Of a DNA stretch of 56,859 bases, positions 1-8,606 are shown one piece after another. Numbering within the stretch: position 1 is the stretch's first letter; the number at the start of each line of letters is the position of its first letter. A model generated the notes under the pieces. That model was not told the DNA's origin. It did no database searches and saw nothing but the letters and a program-made list of their open reading frames with translations. Made by a program: the position numbers and the translations under genes. Source of the stretch: Bacteroidales bacterium UBA6401 (GTDB lineage Bacteria; Bacteroidota; Bacteroidia; Bacteroidales; UBA932); assembly GCA_002438635.1 (NCBI GenBank), contig DJPX01000031.1, positions 1-56,859 on the forward strand, written 5' to 3'.

Positions 1-48
1 ACTGTCAAGTTGAATTAGGCTTTCACCTTTATTCTTTCACTATTTATT

Positions 49-567
49 TTGTTCTCAATCACAGGCATTTTGCTTTTCTTAAGCGTCAAAAATAAAAACA
101 AACTTACTCATCAACTCCGTCACCTTAAAGAAGAAAGAAAAAACACATATCAAATCAATGAAGGCACAGACAAGGTACTTAATAAAAGATTAACCCTCCT
201 TAATCAATTTTTTTGGGGATATTCGCTTAACAATGCAAAATTATATAATAAAGCTGAAAATAACCTAAAGAATTATCTAAAAAACAAGGATAAATTCATT
301 CAAGATAATAGATTAATTTTAAACATATTATACCCGAAGTTATTTTCATTGCTCAAAACAAAAGATTTAAATGAAGTAGAAATCGACTATATCTGTTTAT
401 ATGTTCTCGGTCTAAATGGAAAAGAAATTAGTGAACTATTGGGATCTTCGAGTCATTATAATTTAAGCAGCGCTATAAGAAAAAAACTAGGCCTAACATC
501 AACAGATACTAACCTGTCGATTTATATAAAAACCATAATGCAGGAAGAGGAAATACCTAGTTCGTAA
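49..567 (+). CDS. C-terminal part of a membrane-anchored HTH regulator, probably disrupted or cut by the window edge
   Basis: The readable frame opens with a hydrophobic stretch (about residues 1-12, continuing upstream without an ATG). A charged juxtamembrane segment, a helical region and a C-terminal part resembling a LuxR-like helix-turn-helix (about residues 120-160, with ELLGSSSHYNLSSAIRKKLG) follow. Bacteroidota have a family with periplasmic TPRs, one membrane helix and such a cytoplasmic HTH; this would be its C-terminal third. An in-frame TAG lies at 16-18, just before the membrane helix, and the only start is a TTG at 49. Either the gene is broken or this is a shortened version. It converges on the next gene with an 11-base overlap. 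The family assignment is inference. Confidence 0.5.
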   Translation: MFSITGILLFLSVKNKNKLTHQLRHLKEERKNTYQINEGTDKVLNKRLTLLNQFFWGYSLNNAKLYNKAENNLKNYLKNKDKFIQDNRLILNILYPKLFSLLKTKDLNEVEIDYICLYVLGLNGKEISELLGSSSHYNLSSAIRKKLGLTSTDTNLSIYIKTIMQEEEIPSS

Positions 568-1999
568 TTTCCTTACTCACATCTGGAGCCGGAAGTTCCA
601 AGCCCTCGGCTACATCCTTACGCACAAGATAATATGTAGCATTAGGAATACCACCTCTATCTCCATTTAATGAATAAATAGGATTATCGGATATATACTT
701 GCCCTCTTCGTTCATACCACATACCCACAAACTTTGTATATACACATTCATAATATCATACTTGAATGTGTTCGCCAGGATCTTTATCACGGTCTTATTG
801 GCATTGGCCACATATCCTCTAAAACCCTGTTTCCAGCCATTGGATTGAGGATCGTATTCAGATGCCAATTTATCGTAATCGTAATCATAAGGAGCATAAT
901 CCATCACATCCTCCACGCCGGAGTCATCTATCCTAGTAAAGGATGCCCAGCTCGTATAAGCCCACTTAACACCCTTTTCGGTCTTTATCTCCTGCGGAAG
1001 AGAAATCTTGAAATGCTCATTTTTATCTGAAGTAGCATCTGCATAATCCAAAACTATAGGATAAGACGAATATTGATTGTCAGTTCCGCCCCACCCTGTC
1101 ATATTAAAACTTCTACCTTCTTCTCTTGGCGTGATGTTAACAGAAAACACCTTTGCATCTTCCAGTTCCCATGCACTATTTCTATATTGAGAAACATCAT
1201 AAGGTTTCACAACCCACTCCCCAAGATAGTCCGAATAACTGCACTTGTGGCTAATCTTACTCTCAGCATTCTCTGCATGGAAAGGATAGCTGATACTTAC
1301 TTCGGATACTACATTAATCTGCGTCTCACCCACACGCTCAAGAATGCCGGCTGTGAACATATAAACATCGCTTCCCTTAAAAGCGAATACACTTTCCGCA
1401 TCCCCTTTTACTATATATCCGCCATCAAGCAATGATGTCCAAGTCTGACCAGCCTCAAGAGCATCTGCAATCTCATCCTCCATCCATAGTTTCGCATCTA
1501 CTTTCTGATCATAGGTAACAGAAGCTATCCAATAGTAAACATCTTTAACGGATGGTACGACCTTAGCCATATAATCGATATGACCAGTCGTATTATTGTA
1601 CACTTCGTATGGGGCAATTTCAAAAGAAACGTCAAATTTCCCAGTAGATTTTTCTTCAGAAAACCAATTCGAAGATGCCTTACCTCCCCTAGTCGCAGCT
1701 ATCCTGATAGTATACTCTGTCTCTGGACGAAGAGCCTCTACACTGATTGATGTACTGGTTGTATTCGTCTTAAGAATATCCACATTACGGCCTCCGGCAA
1801 TATATGTCACTTCACATCTATATCCTTCGGCACCCGGCACCTCATCCCAAAACATTGAAAACGAAGCCGTGCCATCCACTATAATCACTTGAGGAGCAGC
1901 GAGTTCTCCTGTAATAGGGGCATCATTTCCATTTTCCTTATTACACGAAACTAATGCCAACAGCAAAGCCCATGGCATCATAATATATTTAATTTTCAT
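557..1999 (-). CDS. Surface lipoprotein with N-terminal Fn3-like domain
   Basis: 480 residues. The signal peptide ends in a lipobox (LALVSC, about residues 14-19), so the protein is probably anchored in the outer membrane. A fibronectin type III-like domain spans about residues 33-120 (WDEVPGAEGYRCEV, LRPETEYTIRIAA). A second module at about 125-245 has the same pattern as the repeats of the protein encoded at 2753-4780: a strand, a helical insert, then a Y-x-F-x-x-G strand. The C-terminal half is unassigned. It is the last gene of a three-gene minus-strand operon, 49 bases after its neighbour. No catalytic motif is visible. A binding or adhesin-like role is only a guess. Confidence 0.75.
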   Translation of the reverse strand: MKIKYIMMPWALLLALVSCNKENGNDAPITGELAAPQVIIVDGTASFSMFWDEVPGAEGYRCEVTYIAGGRNVDILKTNTTSTSISVEALRPETEYTIRIAATRGGKASSNWFSEEKSTGKFDVSFEIAPYEVYNNTTGHIDYMAKVVPSVKDVYYWIASVTYDQKVDAKLWMEDEIADALEAGQTWTSLLDGGYIVKGDAESVFAFKGSDVYMFTAGILERVGETQINVVSEVSISYPFHAENAESKISHKCSYSDYLGEWVVKPYDVSQYRNSAWELEDAKVFSVNITPREEGRSFNMTGWGGTDNQYSSYPIVLDYADATSDKNEHFKISLPQEIKTEKGVKWAYTSWASFTRIDDSGVEDVMDYAPYDYDYDKLASEYDPQSNGWKQGFRGYVANANKTVIKILANTFKYDIMNVYIQSLWVCGMNEEGKYISDNPIYSLNGDRGGIPNATYYLVRKDVAEGLELPAPDVSKEITN

Positions 2000-2048
2000 T
2001 TTTCTTATTTTTAAAATAGCAACTTTCTTATATAGAGCAAACTAGGAA

Positions 2049-2753
2049 CTAAAACGAAGCCATGGCCCTCACTTTATAGACTTTTCCCTTATCCATGTCA
2101 GATGGAACATCCAAAACTTTCCCCGATGCCATATCAAACGCGTATGCTATACTAGGGCCCACTTCGCACGAGGTCCAATATATAGCATCACTGATCGCAA
2201 CGCCCCCATTGTCTGTCAAACATTTATTAAACCACTCTTTCCTAGACGCGCCAACACTTGTCTCCTTATTATAAGAATCCAATTCCTCACCCGTTGACTC
2301 ATTTGGAGCTTCTCCTGTATATGCCGCATAAAGCGAGGCGATTTCACTCGCTGAAGGCAGAAACCAATCCTTCAAGGAACCCACATTGGCCGATGTGGCC
2401 TTTTCAAATGCCGGATAATATTCTTTCCATCCATCGATTGACTGCACAAGTGATGTATTATATTTTCCATCACTTGGCTGCCCATCCATCACATTGTCAT
2501 GTCTATATGACCAAGCAGCGTCATACTCTTTCAATGAAACCAGCATTCCGTGCTCACCCTTGTCATCAGTGCTCACTACTATGCCCTTGACAAAACCCTT
2601 GGCATAGTAGTCTCCAACCGAATAGGTTTTTTCTTCTGGCTGGGGCTTTTCGCCCGGCTTAGATGGTTCGTCTAATGCATTACATTTTCCACAGCCGCTA
2701 TAAAGAACAACTGTGGAAAATATCAAAAAGAATATCTTAATCAATGCTCTCAT
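2049..2753 (-). CDS. Lipoprotein with DUF1566/FISUMP-like domain
   Basis: 234 residues, with a signal peptide and lipobox (VLYSGC, about residues 16-21) followed by a Pro/Glu/Lys linker. The body looks like the DUF1566 (Lcl C-terminal) or FISUMP-type domain found in many Bacteroidota surface lipoproteins: a GDYYAKGFVKGIV opening, a DWFLPSASEIASLY motif in the middle, and an AYAFDMASGKV end with KVRAMASF at the C-terminus. The start codon overlaps the upstream gene's stop by one base (TAATG), so the two are probably translationally coupled. The domain's biochemical role is not established. It is probably part of a surface complex with the two flanking lipoproteins. Confidence 0.7.
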   Translation of the reverse strand: MRALIKIFFLIFSTVVLYSGCGKCNALDEPSKPGEKPQPEEKTYSVGDYYAKGFVKGIVVSTDDKGEHGMLVSLKEYDAAWSYRHDNVMDGQPSDGKYNTSLVQSIDGWKEYYPAFEKATSANVGSLKDWFLPSASEIASLYAAYTGEAPNESTGEELDSYNKETSVGASRKEWFNKCLTDNGGVAISDAIYWTSCEVGPSIAYAFDMASGKVLDVPSDMDKGKVYKVRAMASF

Positions 2754-4780
2754 TATCTGGATATAGCAATAGTTTCCGTCTTATCAATGGCAACACCCAC
2801 TCCCATACCGGTATTTGATGAGCCCTCGGCCCTTGACTCATGGGTCACTTTCAATATATCCGTAGACACGATATCAGTATCAACGCCTATAAAATACACA
2901 TAGAATTTAGTTCCCCTTTCCACTGTAAGATTTGCTGTAGCAGAGCCATACATACCAGAAGGCTCCTTTTTAAGAAGTTCCTCTATTTCTGTTGCACTCT
3001 TGCCTGCCCACTCATCTGTGGCGATAAAGCTCTTACAATAAACTCCCCTGACACTGGCATAAGGAGAGCCCATTGCGCTCACGGTATAATTAGTCTTGTT
3101 CGGATATATCTCATCATACATCCAAGCCGTCATACTTGCAGAAAGAGTAATTTTACTCTTTGCATCCGCGATGGTGGTGAATTCCTTTTTAAAAGGCTTC
3201 GTTGTATATGTGCCATCAGCCTTTATGCCTATTACATACGCATAATATGTCGTACCAGCAGTAAGTCCACCTATATCTATATAGTTACCCACCCCAGTCT
3301 TTGACTCATTGGGCAGAAGTCGAGAAAGAAATTCCTTTCTATCCATTTGGGAGTAAGTTTCATTCCATTCGTCCAATTTTTTATCAATCAACTCGTCCAT
3401 ATGTTTTTCAAGAGCTTCACTTTCACCCATCGAAGTCATATACTTCTCAAGGTCTGCCTTTGAAATAAAGTTCGTAAGGAATGTCTGGCCTTCTCCAACA
3501 GCGTTTACTGACACAGATATTTGAGCTGTAGTCTTCGCCACATTAAAAACATCTATACTATACTCAGCGCCAGTATTTGTTGCTACATTTGTCTTAAACT
3601 CGTGTATCTTTGTATTGAACTTTTCCCCTGTCTTCGGTTTCCCATCAAGAGTACAAGCAATCATAAATAGGTAATAATCCTCATTTGGAATGAGGTTCGT
3701 AAACTCTGCTCTGGTCCTTCCTGTGCATAAATCATCCGTGAATACACCTTTTCTTGCCGCAAGAAGATCATCTACCATCTGCTCCGTAGTCGCCCCCTCA
3801 AAGTAATATTTTCTTTCCAACACTAATGCATAAACTTCATCATACGCAGGTGTTACTTCCACATTGTATTGGATATCTGTTATCTGTTCATCGGAAATTT
3901 GCCACTCATTTTTCGGAGTTTCCGCTGTTTTTACCATTACAACGGTAGCATTGGTAGTAAAAGTGCCATCATTTGCTATGCCAATTGCAAAAACCGGATA
4001 TTCCGTCTCCGGTAGAAGCGAATTCGCAGCTTCCGAAAGTGCAGTATCATATTCCGATTCCCCCTCTACAGTAATATAACTTATGAATTCTGCCATGGAC
4101 ATAGCAGCATAAGTATCGTTTTCACTTTTTAGAGACGATAAATACTCTGTCATGTATGCCGGAATTTTCGCAGGATCGCTGTCACAATACTCCTCATATA
4201 CAGAAGGCACCAAAACATCATAGTAATAAAATATAGAAGGATCACTGCACTTAATCTTAACTTTGAAATATGTCGTCCCGACTTCCACCGGATCGATATT
4301 GAAAGTAGCATCAACATTAAGCGATACTGCCGGCGTGGTAAATGGAACTATTTTCAGTTCCGTGGTTGCAACCCCATTATAATCAACCCCATAAACAAAA
4401 AAGACATACTCTGTCTGAGGTACGAGCGAACGGAACTGATAATTCTGCATACCTGAAAGCAATGCATTCTTCAAAAAGTCCTCTAAAGACAGGCTACTCT
4501 GCTCGGCCAATTGCGTGAACCACGACTTATATGCCTCAATCAAAGCATTTGCGTCTTCCTTATATGTCGATTCCCACTCCTTTTTTGTTATGACACTAAA
4601 ATAATATGTGTTTTCATTATCCTTCGGAGTCACCTTTACATCAAGAGACCCTTGGGTCAAAACCTTCTGTTCAACGGAAAAATCCGGAGTCTCCACCTCT
4701 GGGCTGGGAGTTTCATTTTTCTTCTCGCACGCTGCAAGCACAAAAGCAGATGCAAGTAAAATACTTAAAACATGTTTCAT
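2753..4780 (-). CDS. Large repeat lipoprotein with five Fn3-like modules
   Basis: 675 residues from the ATG at 4780. I chose this start because it gives a proper signal peptide and lipobox (SAFVLAAC); the frame stays open upstream but adds 31 non-signal residues. The mature part holds about five tandem modules. Each has a beta strand of the type YYFSVITKKEW, a helical insert of about 30-60 residues, and a strand such as PQTEYVFFVYGVDYNG, PETEYPVFAIGIANDG or AGTTYYAYVIGIKADG. This is a Fn3-like fold with a helical insertion, repeated. It is the first gene of the lipoprotein operon. No known enzymatic domain is recognised; a ligand-binding or structural surface role is inferred. Confidence 0.7.
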   Translation of the reverse strand: MKHVLSILLASAFVLAACEKKNETPSPEVETPDFSVEQKVLTQGSLDVKVTPKDNENTYYFSVITKKEWESTYKEDANALIEAYKSWFTQLAEQSSLSLEDFLKNALLSGMQNYQFRSLVPQTEYVFFVYGVDYNGVATTELKIVPFTTPAVSLNVDATFNIDPVEVGTTYFKVKIKCSDPSIFYYYDVLVPSVYEEYCDSDPAKIPAYMTEYLSSLKSENDTYAAMSMAEFISYITVEGESEYDTALSEAANSLLPETEYPVFAIGIANDGTFTTNATVVMVKTAETPKNEWQISDEQITDIQYNVEVTPAYDEVYALVLERKYYFEGATTEQMVDDLLAARKGVFTDDLCTGRTRAEFTNLIPNEDYYLFMIACTLDGKPKTGEKFNTKIHEFKTNVATNTGAEYSIDVFNVAKTTAQISVSVNAVGEGQTFLTNFISKADLEKYMTSMGESEALEKHMDELIDKKLDEWNETYSQMDRKEFLSRLLPNESKTGVGNYIDIGGLTAGTTYYAYVIGIKADGTYTTKPFKKEFTTIADAKSKITLSASMTAWMYDEIYPNKTNYTVSAMGSPYASVRGVYCKSFIATDEWAGKSATEIEELLKKEPSGMYGSATANLTVERGTKFYVYFIGVDTDIVSTDILKVTHESRAEGSSNTGMGVGVAIDKTETIAISR

Positions 4781-5054
4781 AGCAAGATTAATAAAAAATA
4801 CACTACTAACTACATTCATCCAGAAACGTTCAAAAAGTCTACCTATATTATTTTTTCGGTCTATTATTTTCACGTCTCTAAAACTACAAACGATATCAGC
4901 GAATATAAAAAATATCCATCAATTTTCCGATTACGCATATTAAATTTTTATTAAATTTCTTCACTCTTTCCCCGTTTTTACATAATGGAATACCCATGGA
5001 ATAGGCAAATAGTCTTCATTCTACGCATAAGAACATACACAAAAACAAAATTGT

Positions 5055-5062
5055 TATATTTG
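5055..5062 (+). promoter_or_regulatory. Bacteroidota -7 promoter element for the 5070 gene
   Basis: TATATTTG matches TAnnTTTG. Only seven bases separate it from the ATG at 5070, so the transcript would have almost no leader. No clear TTTG -33 box is seen at the usual spacing. Confidence 0.5.
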
Positions 5063-5069
5063 TGGTATA

Positions 5070-6134
5070 ATGGAAACCTCGTTCACATATTATAGAAGAG
5101 CTAGCGGTAAAGCTTTTATCGGCAGAAAAGCTGAAAAAGAAGCTATAAAAACCGCTATAAGACAGGGCATAGATATAGTTATATACGAGCGCTCGAAAAT
5201 AGGAAAATCTTCTTTGGTAAAACAAAGCCTTAGCGAATTGTTCATCGAAGGGTCTAAATTCACGGCCATCGAGATTAATCTCTTATCCGTAAGAAGTATT
5301 GATACGTTTCTAAATACACTAACAGAGTCTGTAATATCGGCCGTCACGCTAACGCCTCAGGAAAGAAAGGACATCATCGAAGCCTATATTCCAGATAAAA
5401 GCCCCGAATCAATACTTGCTTTACCCGAGAAAATAGCATCTAAGACAGGCATTCATATTATATTGCTATTTTTCGAATTTCAAAACATAATCAAAGTCCC
5501 CGGATGGGAGTCTCTTCTAAGAAAAATAGAAAACAATAACTCCACGCTATGCTGTAGTCGAATATGGATGGGCAGTGGAGTAAATGGAATGAAATTTATC
5601 TTTGAAAAGCACAAATTTCTCTATCGCAAAGTCCAACATATCAAATTAAACACTATAAGTTACAAAGAAGCACTAAGTTTCATTACAAAGGGCTTCCTGA
5701 GTAATGGGAAAGTGATAGAAGAAACTGCTGTGGAACTCGTATACAAACTGTTCCAAGGAGATATCTATTACTTAACCCACTTTGCTGCAATATGTGACAG
5801 CCTTAGTCGAGGATTCATTACGGATGCTGTGGTAGATGAAAGCATAAGGGCAATAATAAGCATACACGAGCCAGAATTTACAGCTTTAGTTTATGACCTT
5901 ACCGATTTTCAAATCAATTTTATAGAAGCTATCCTCCAAGGGGAAACGAAGTTCAGTTCAGCTGCAGTCATCGAAAAATATAATCTTAGTTCCTCAGCCA
6001 ATGTAAAGCGCCTTAAGGAGGCTTTGTGCAAAAAAGAAATCATCACCTTCGATGACAATGACAAGGCAGTGATATTAGACCCATTGTTCGAGTTTTGGCT
6101 TAGAAATCATTATTTTAACTTTACTGCTAAATAA
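5070..6134 (+). CDS. Orphan AAA/STAND-type ATPase-like protein with altered Walker A and B
   Basis: 354 residues, resembling the archaeal-type/AAA ATP-binding proteins common in Bacteroidota: an FIGRKAE entry motif, a P-loop region at about 40-48, a Walker B region at about 130-138, and a C-terminal winged-helix-like part ending in LDPLFEFWLRNHYF. Two key positions are changed. The first P-loop glycine is Glu40 (ERSKIGKSS), and the Walker B aspartate is Phe135 (LLFFEFQ). The GKS core is kept, so nucleotide binding may survive while hydrolysis is doubtful. It stands alone, with no effector gene beside it. It could be a regulator, a decayed ATPase or a degraded defence-type NTPase; function unknown. 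Confidence 0.65.
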   Translation: METSFTYYRRASGKAFIGRKAEKEAIKTAIRQGIDIVIYERSKIGKSSLVKQSLSELFIEGSKFTAIEINLLSVRSIDTFLNTLTESVISAVTLTPQERKDIIEAYIPDKSPESILALPEKIASKTGIHIILLFFEFQNIIKVPGWESLLRKIENNNSTLCCSRIWMGSGVNGMKFIFEKHKFLYRKVQHIKLNTISYKEALSFITKGFLSNGKVIEETAVELVYKLFQGDIYYLTHFAAICDSLSRGFITDAVVDESIRAIISIHEPEFTALVYDLTDFQINFIEAILQGETKFSSAAVIEKYNLSSSANVKRLKEALCKKEIITFDDNDKAVILDPLFEFWLRNHYFNFTAK

Positions 6135-6193
6135 TCCGGCCCATCAGGCAACTTGTCACGGCATTTTTTCATCATCCACACATACACTTACAC

Positions 6194-6223
6194 TTGGAAA
6201 AAGAATAATTTTTCATATATTTG
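6194..6223 (+). promoter_or_regulatory. rpsU promoter (-33 and -7 elements)
   Basis: A TTG at 6194-6196 and TATATTTG at 6216-6223 are separated by 19 bases, which is close to the Bacteroidota consensus. The leader to rpsU would be about 60 bases. Confidence 0.6.
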
Positions 6224-6272
6224 CAGTCCAATTTTTCAATGACTCTCATAGGGCATTGGATATTAGAGAAAA

Positions 6273-6282
6273 AGGGGGTGAT
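6273..6282 (+). promoter_or_regulatory. Strong Shine-Dalgarno of rpsU
   Basis: AGGGGGTGAT differs from the perfect anti-SD complement AGGAGGTGAT at one position (a G-U wobble) and lies nine bases after-core from the ATG at 6290. Such a motif is exceptional in this phylum, where ribosomes hide the anti-SD with bS21, bS18 and bS6. Its presence at the bS21 gene fits autoregulation. Confidence 0.8.
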
Positions 6283-6289
6283 TTAAAGA

Positions 6290-6484
6290 ATGATTATCGT
6301 ACCAGTAAAAGATGGTGAAAATATCGAAAAAGCTCTGAAAAAATTCAAGAGAAAATTCGAAAAGACCGGAGCTATTCGCGAACTTCGTGCTCGCAAGAAC
6401 TTCGAAAAACCTTGCGTTAAAAGACGTATGGCTAAGATGAAAGCCATCTATGTACAGCATCTTCGTCTTGAAGAAGAGCAGTAA
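6290..6484 (+). CDS. rpsU: 30S ribosomal protein bS21
   Basis: 64 residues, the full length of Bacteroidota bS21: an MIIVPVKDGENIEKALKKFK start, a basic middle and a RRMAKMKAIYVQHLRLEEEQ end. It binds the 30S platform near the 3' end of 16S rRNA. In Bacteroidota, bS21 helps bury the anti-Shine-Dalgarno. The gene is monocistronic, with its own promoter, a strong Shine-Dalgarno (6273-6282) and a bidirectional terminator 30 bases after the stop. The Shine-Dalgarno suggests translation rises when ribosomes lack bS21; this is established for Flavobacteriia and inferred here. Confidence 0.97.
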   Translation: MIIVPVKDGENIEKALKKFKRKFEKTGAIRELRARKNFEKPCVKRRMAKMKAIYVQHLRLEEEQ

Positions 6485-6513
6485 AATCATCTCACCCTTT
6501 ACATTTTGGGATC

Positions 6514-6559
6514 TAAAGAGAAACGGGCTAACCATTAAAAGTTAGCCCGTTTCTCTTTA
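6514..6559. terminator. Bidirectional intrinsic terminator between rpsU and rng
   Basis: A perfect 19-bp stem (arms 6514-6532 and 6541-6559) encloses an eight-base loop. A-rich and T-rich arm ends give U-tracts on both strands, so it serves the convergent rpsU and rng genes. Confidence 0.85.
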
Positions 6560-6569
6560 AGATAATTCC

Positions 6570-8144
6570 TTATTCAAGAAGCTCTCCTTCAGAATCATAG
6601 AATTCATATTGCAAGACTGAAAGACCAGTATCTTCTATTAACTTGATCTTACACTTATATTTCTTCTTCCATTTCGAAAGATAGGAGTTATTCCATAAGC
6701 CACGAGAAAGATAAGCGCCCAATATAGGACTCACTTTCAAAGTGAATTCACGGCATCCTTTCTCGGTAACATAATATGCGAGTTTACGCTCTATCTGTTC
6801 GTCAATTACCACCGAAGAAGCAACTTTCCCCGTGCCATGGCACAACGGGCACTGCTCCTGCGTATTAATTTCTGTAACAGGACGTATTCTCTGACGTGTT
6901 ATCTGCATCAAGCCGAATTTAGTCAGCGGCAAAACATTATGCTTAGCCCTGTCAGAAGCCATCAAGTTCATCATGTATTTATGAAGTTCATTACGATGCT
7001 CTTGTGAATCCATATCTATGAAATCAACTATTATAATTCCGCCCATATCACGAAGACGAAGTTGACGGGCAATTTCCTCAGCGGCTATTTTATTGACTTC
7101 AAAAACATTCTGTTCATAATCTGAAGTTTTAGCCCGGGTACCACTATTTACATCGATAACATTCATAGCCTCGGTACTTTCTATAACCAGGTACGCGCCC
7201 TGCCTCATAGGTACCACTTTCCCAAATGAACTTTTTATCTGGCGAGTAACTTCGAAATGATCGAAAATAGGCTCTTTCCCTTCGTAAAGTTTTACTATTT
7301 TTTCCTGTTCCGGGGAAATGAGGGAGATATATTTTTTTGTCTCTTCATAAACCTTCTCATCATCCACATATATATTTGTAAATGTATCATTGAGAAGATC
7401 TCTAAGCATAGTAGTGGTCTTTGAATACTCGGTAAACAGTAGCTCGACAGATTTACATCGAGCAATTTGCTTCCATGAATCCTCCCACTTTTCTATAAGA
7501 GACTTTGCTTCTGCCACTAGTACTGCCGCATTCTTACCCTCAGATGCAGTACGAATTATCGCGCCATAATTGTGGGGCAAAATATTTCTAACTAGTGTTT
7601 CGAGTCTTTTTCGTTCTTCTTTCGAAGATATTTTGGAAGAAACACTCACTTTCTGTGCGAAAGGGAGCAATACAATATTACGTCCTGCCAATGAAATCTC
7701 AGCAGTCAAGCGAGACCCTTTTGTGGAAATCGGTTCCTTTACGATCTGACATATCAGCATCTGACCAACCTGCAGTTCGTTTTCTATATGACCTTCTTTT
7801 TCAAGCGCCGGGCCAATGGGAATAGACGAATACAACTGCTTGAGATCACAATTTTGATTACTCTTCTTTACGAAAGTATCAAAGGAATGAAAATATAATC
7901 CCAAGTCCAGATAGTGGATAAATGCTTCCTTTGCGTCACCGATATCTACGAAAGCAGCATTCAATGCCGGCATTACCTTCTTTACCTTTCCCAAGAAGAC
8001 ATCCCCGACAGAATAACTGTGCCCCTGACTTGACTCTCTGTTATACTCTATCAACTTATGGTTTTCCATAAGTGCGAGTTTAACTTCAGTAGGTCCTACG
8101 GACACCACCAAATCCTTCTCCTGCTTTTCAATTTCTGTGGACAT
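6570..8144 (-). CDS. rng: Ribonuclease E/G family protein (RNase G)
   Basis: 524 residues from the ATG at 8144. The frame upstream of it is only T-rich terminator sequence with a TTG. An N-terminal S1 domain lies at about 40-125 (SVGDVFLGKVKKVMPALNAAFVDIG). The catalytic core carries NVIDVNSGTRAK and GGIIIVDFIDMDSQEHR, where the DFIDM aspartates bind the metal. CPLCHGTGKV is the zinc-link. This endoribonuclease takes part in 5S/16S rRNA maturation and mRNA turnover. A terminator hairpin ends directly before the start codon, so expression must come from read-through or a promoter inside the small gene upstream. Confidence 0.95.
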   Translation of the reverse strand: MSTEIEKQEKDLVVSVGPTEVKLALMENHKLIEYNRESSQGHSYSVGDVFLGKVKKVMPALNAAFVDIGDAKEAFIHYLDLGLYFHSFDTFVKKSNQNCDLKQLYSSIPIGPALEKEGHIENELQVGQMLICQIVKEPISTKGSRLTAEISLAGRNIVLLPFAQKVSVSSKISSKEERKRLETLVRNILPHNYGAIIRTASEGKNAAVLVAEAKSLIEKWEDSWKQIARCKSVELLFTEYSKTTTMLRDLLNDTFTNIYVDDEKVYEETKKYISLISPEQEKIVKLYEGKEPIFDHFEVTRQIKSSFGKVVPMRQGAYLVIESTEAMNVIDVNSGTRAKTSDYEQNVFEVNKIAAEEIARQLRLRDMGGIIIVDFIDMDSQEHRNELHKYMMNLMASDRAKHNVLPLTKFGLMQITRQRIRPVTEINTQEQCPLCHGTGKVASSVVIDEQIERKLAYYVTEKGCREFTLKVSPILGAYLSRGLWNNSYLSKWKKKYKCKIKLIEDTGLSVLQYEFYDSEGELLE

Positions 8145-8145
8145 A

Positions 8146-8183
8146 AACAAAAACAAAAAGGCCCATCGGACTACCGAGGACCT
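8146..8183 (-). terminator. Intrinsic terminator abutting the rng start codon
   Basis: On the minus strand a 6-bp stem (8178-8183 with 8159-8164) and a 4-bp inner stem (8174-8177 with 8166-8169), one bulge and a 4-base loop, are followed by T5-G-T5-G-T3. The T-tract ends at the rng ATG at 8144. It would separate HU and the small peptide gene from rng, or act as an attenuator. Confidence 0.65.
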
Positions 8184-8192
8184 CTATGCGAC

Positions 8193-8282
8193 TTACTTTT
8201 TCTTGTGTCTGTTCTTACGCAAACGCTTTTTACGTTTGTGTGTCGCCATCTTATGGCGTTTGTGCTTTTTACCGTTCGGCAT
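8193..8282 (-). CDS. AURKAIP1/COX24-type (mS38-like) small basic protein
   Basis: 29 residues, starting MPNGKKHKRHKMATHKRKK and ending in NRHKKK, with more than half Lys, Arg or His. This is the conserved tiny Bacteroidota protein matched by the AURKAIP1/COX24 C-terminal domain, related to mitochondrial ribosomal protein mS38, so it is probably a ribosomal or ribosome-associated subunit. It lies 20 bases after HU, in the same direction, and ahead of a terminator. This HU - small peptide - RNase G order is one I recall from Bacteroidota genomes. It is easily missed because of its length. Confidence 0.85.
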   Translation of the reverse strand: MPNGKKHKRHKMATHKRKKRLRKNRHKKK

Positions 8283-8302
8283 AATTATAAATTAATTAAA
8301 AA

Positions 8303-8581
8303 TTACTTTCCCTGAACAAGTTTCTCGAACTCATCGCAAGGTTTGAAAGCCGGAATATCGTGTGCCGGAACTATGACGGTAGTCTTAGCTGTGATATTAC
8401 GAGCAGCTTTCTGTGCACGATGCTTAATAATGAAACTTCCGAATCCACGAAGATAAACGGCCTCGCCCTTTGAAAGTGAATCTTTGACAGTGTCCATAAA
8501 TGCCTCTACCACTGCCAGAGTAGTTGCCTTCTCAATGCCTGTTGCCTTTGAGATGCTGTTAACAATTTCTGCTTTAGTCAT
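8303..8581 (-). CDS. HU family DNA-binding protein
   Basis: 92 residues with the full HU fold: an N-terminal helical dimerisation part (MTKAEIVNSISKATGIEKATT), the LRGFGSFIIKHRAQKAARN segment leading into the DNA-binding beta arm, and a PAHDIPAFKPCDEF C-terminal helix. It is a nucleoid-associated homodimer or heterodimer that bends DNA. It has its own promoter (8607-8637) and is followed by the 29-residue basic peptide gene. It is slightly longer than E. coli HU at the C-terminus (LVQGK). I give no symbol because several HU paralogues usually coexist in these genomes. Confidence 0.93.
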   Translation of the reverse strand: MTKAEIVNSISKATGIEKATTLAVVEAFMDTVKDSLSKGEAVYLRGFGSFIIKHRAQKAARNITAKTTVIVPAHDIPAFKPCDEFEKLVQGK

Positions 8582-8606
8582 AAGTTTGTTTAATTTTTTA
8601 ATGGCG

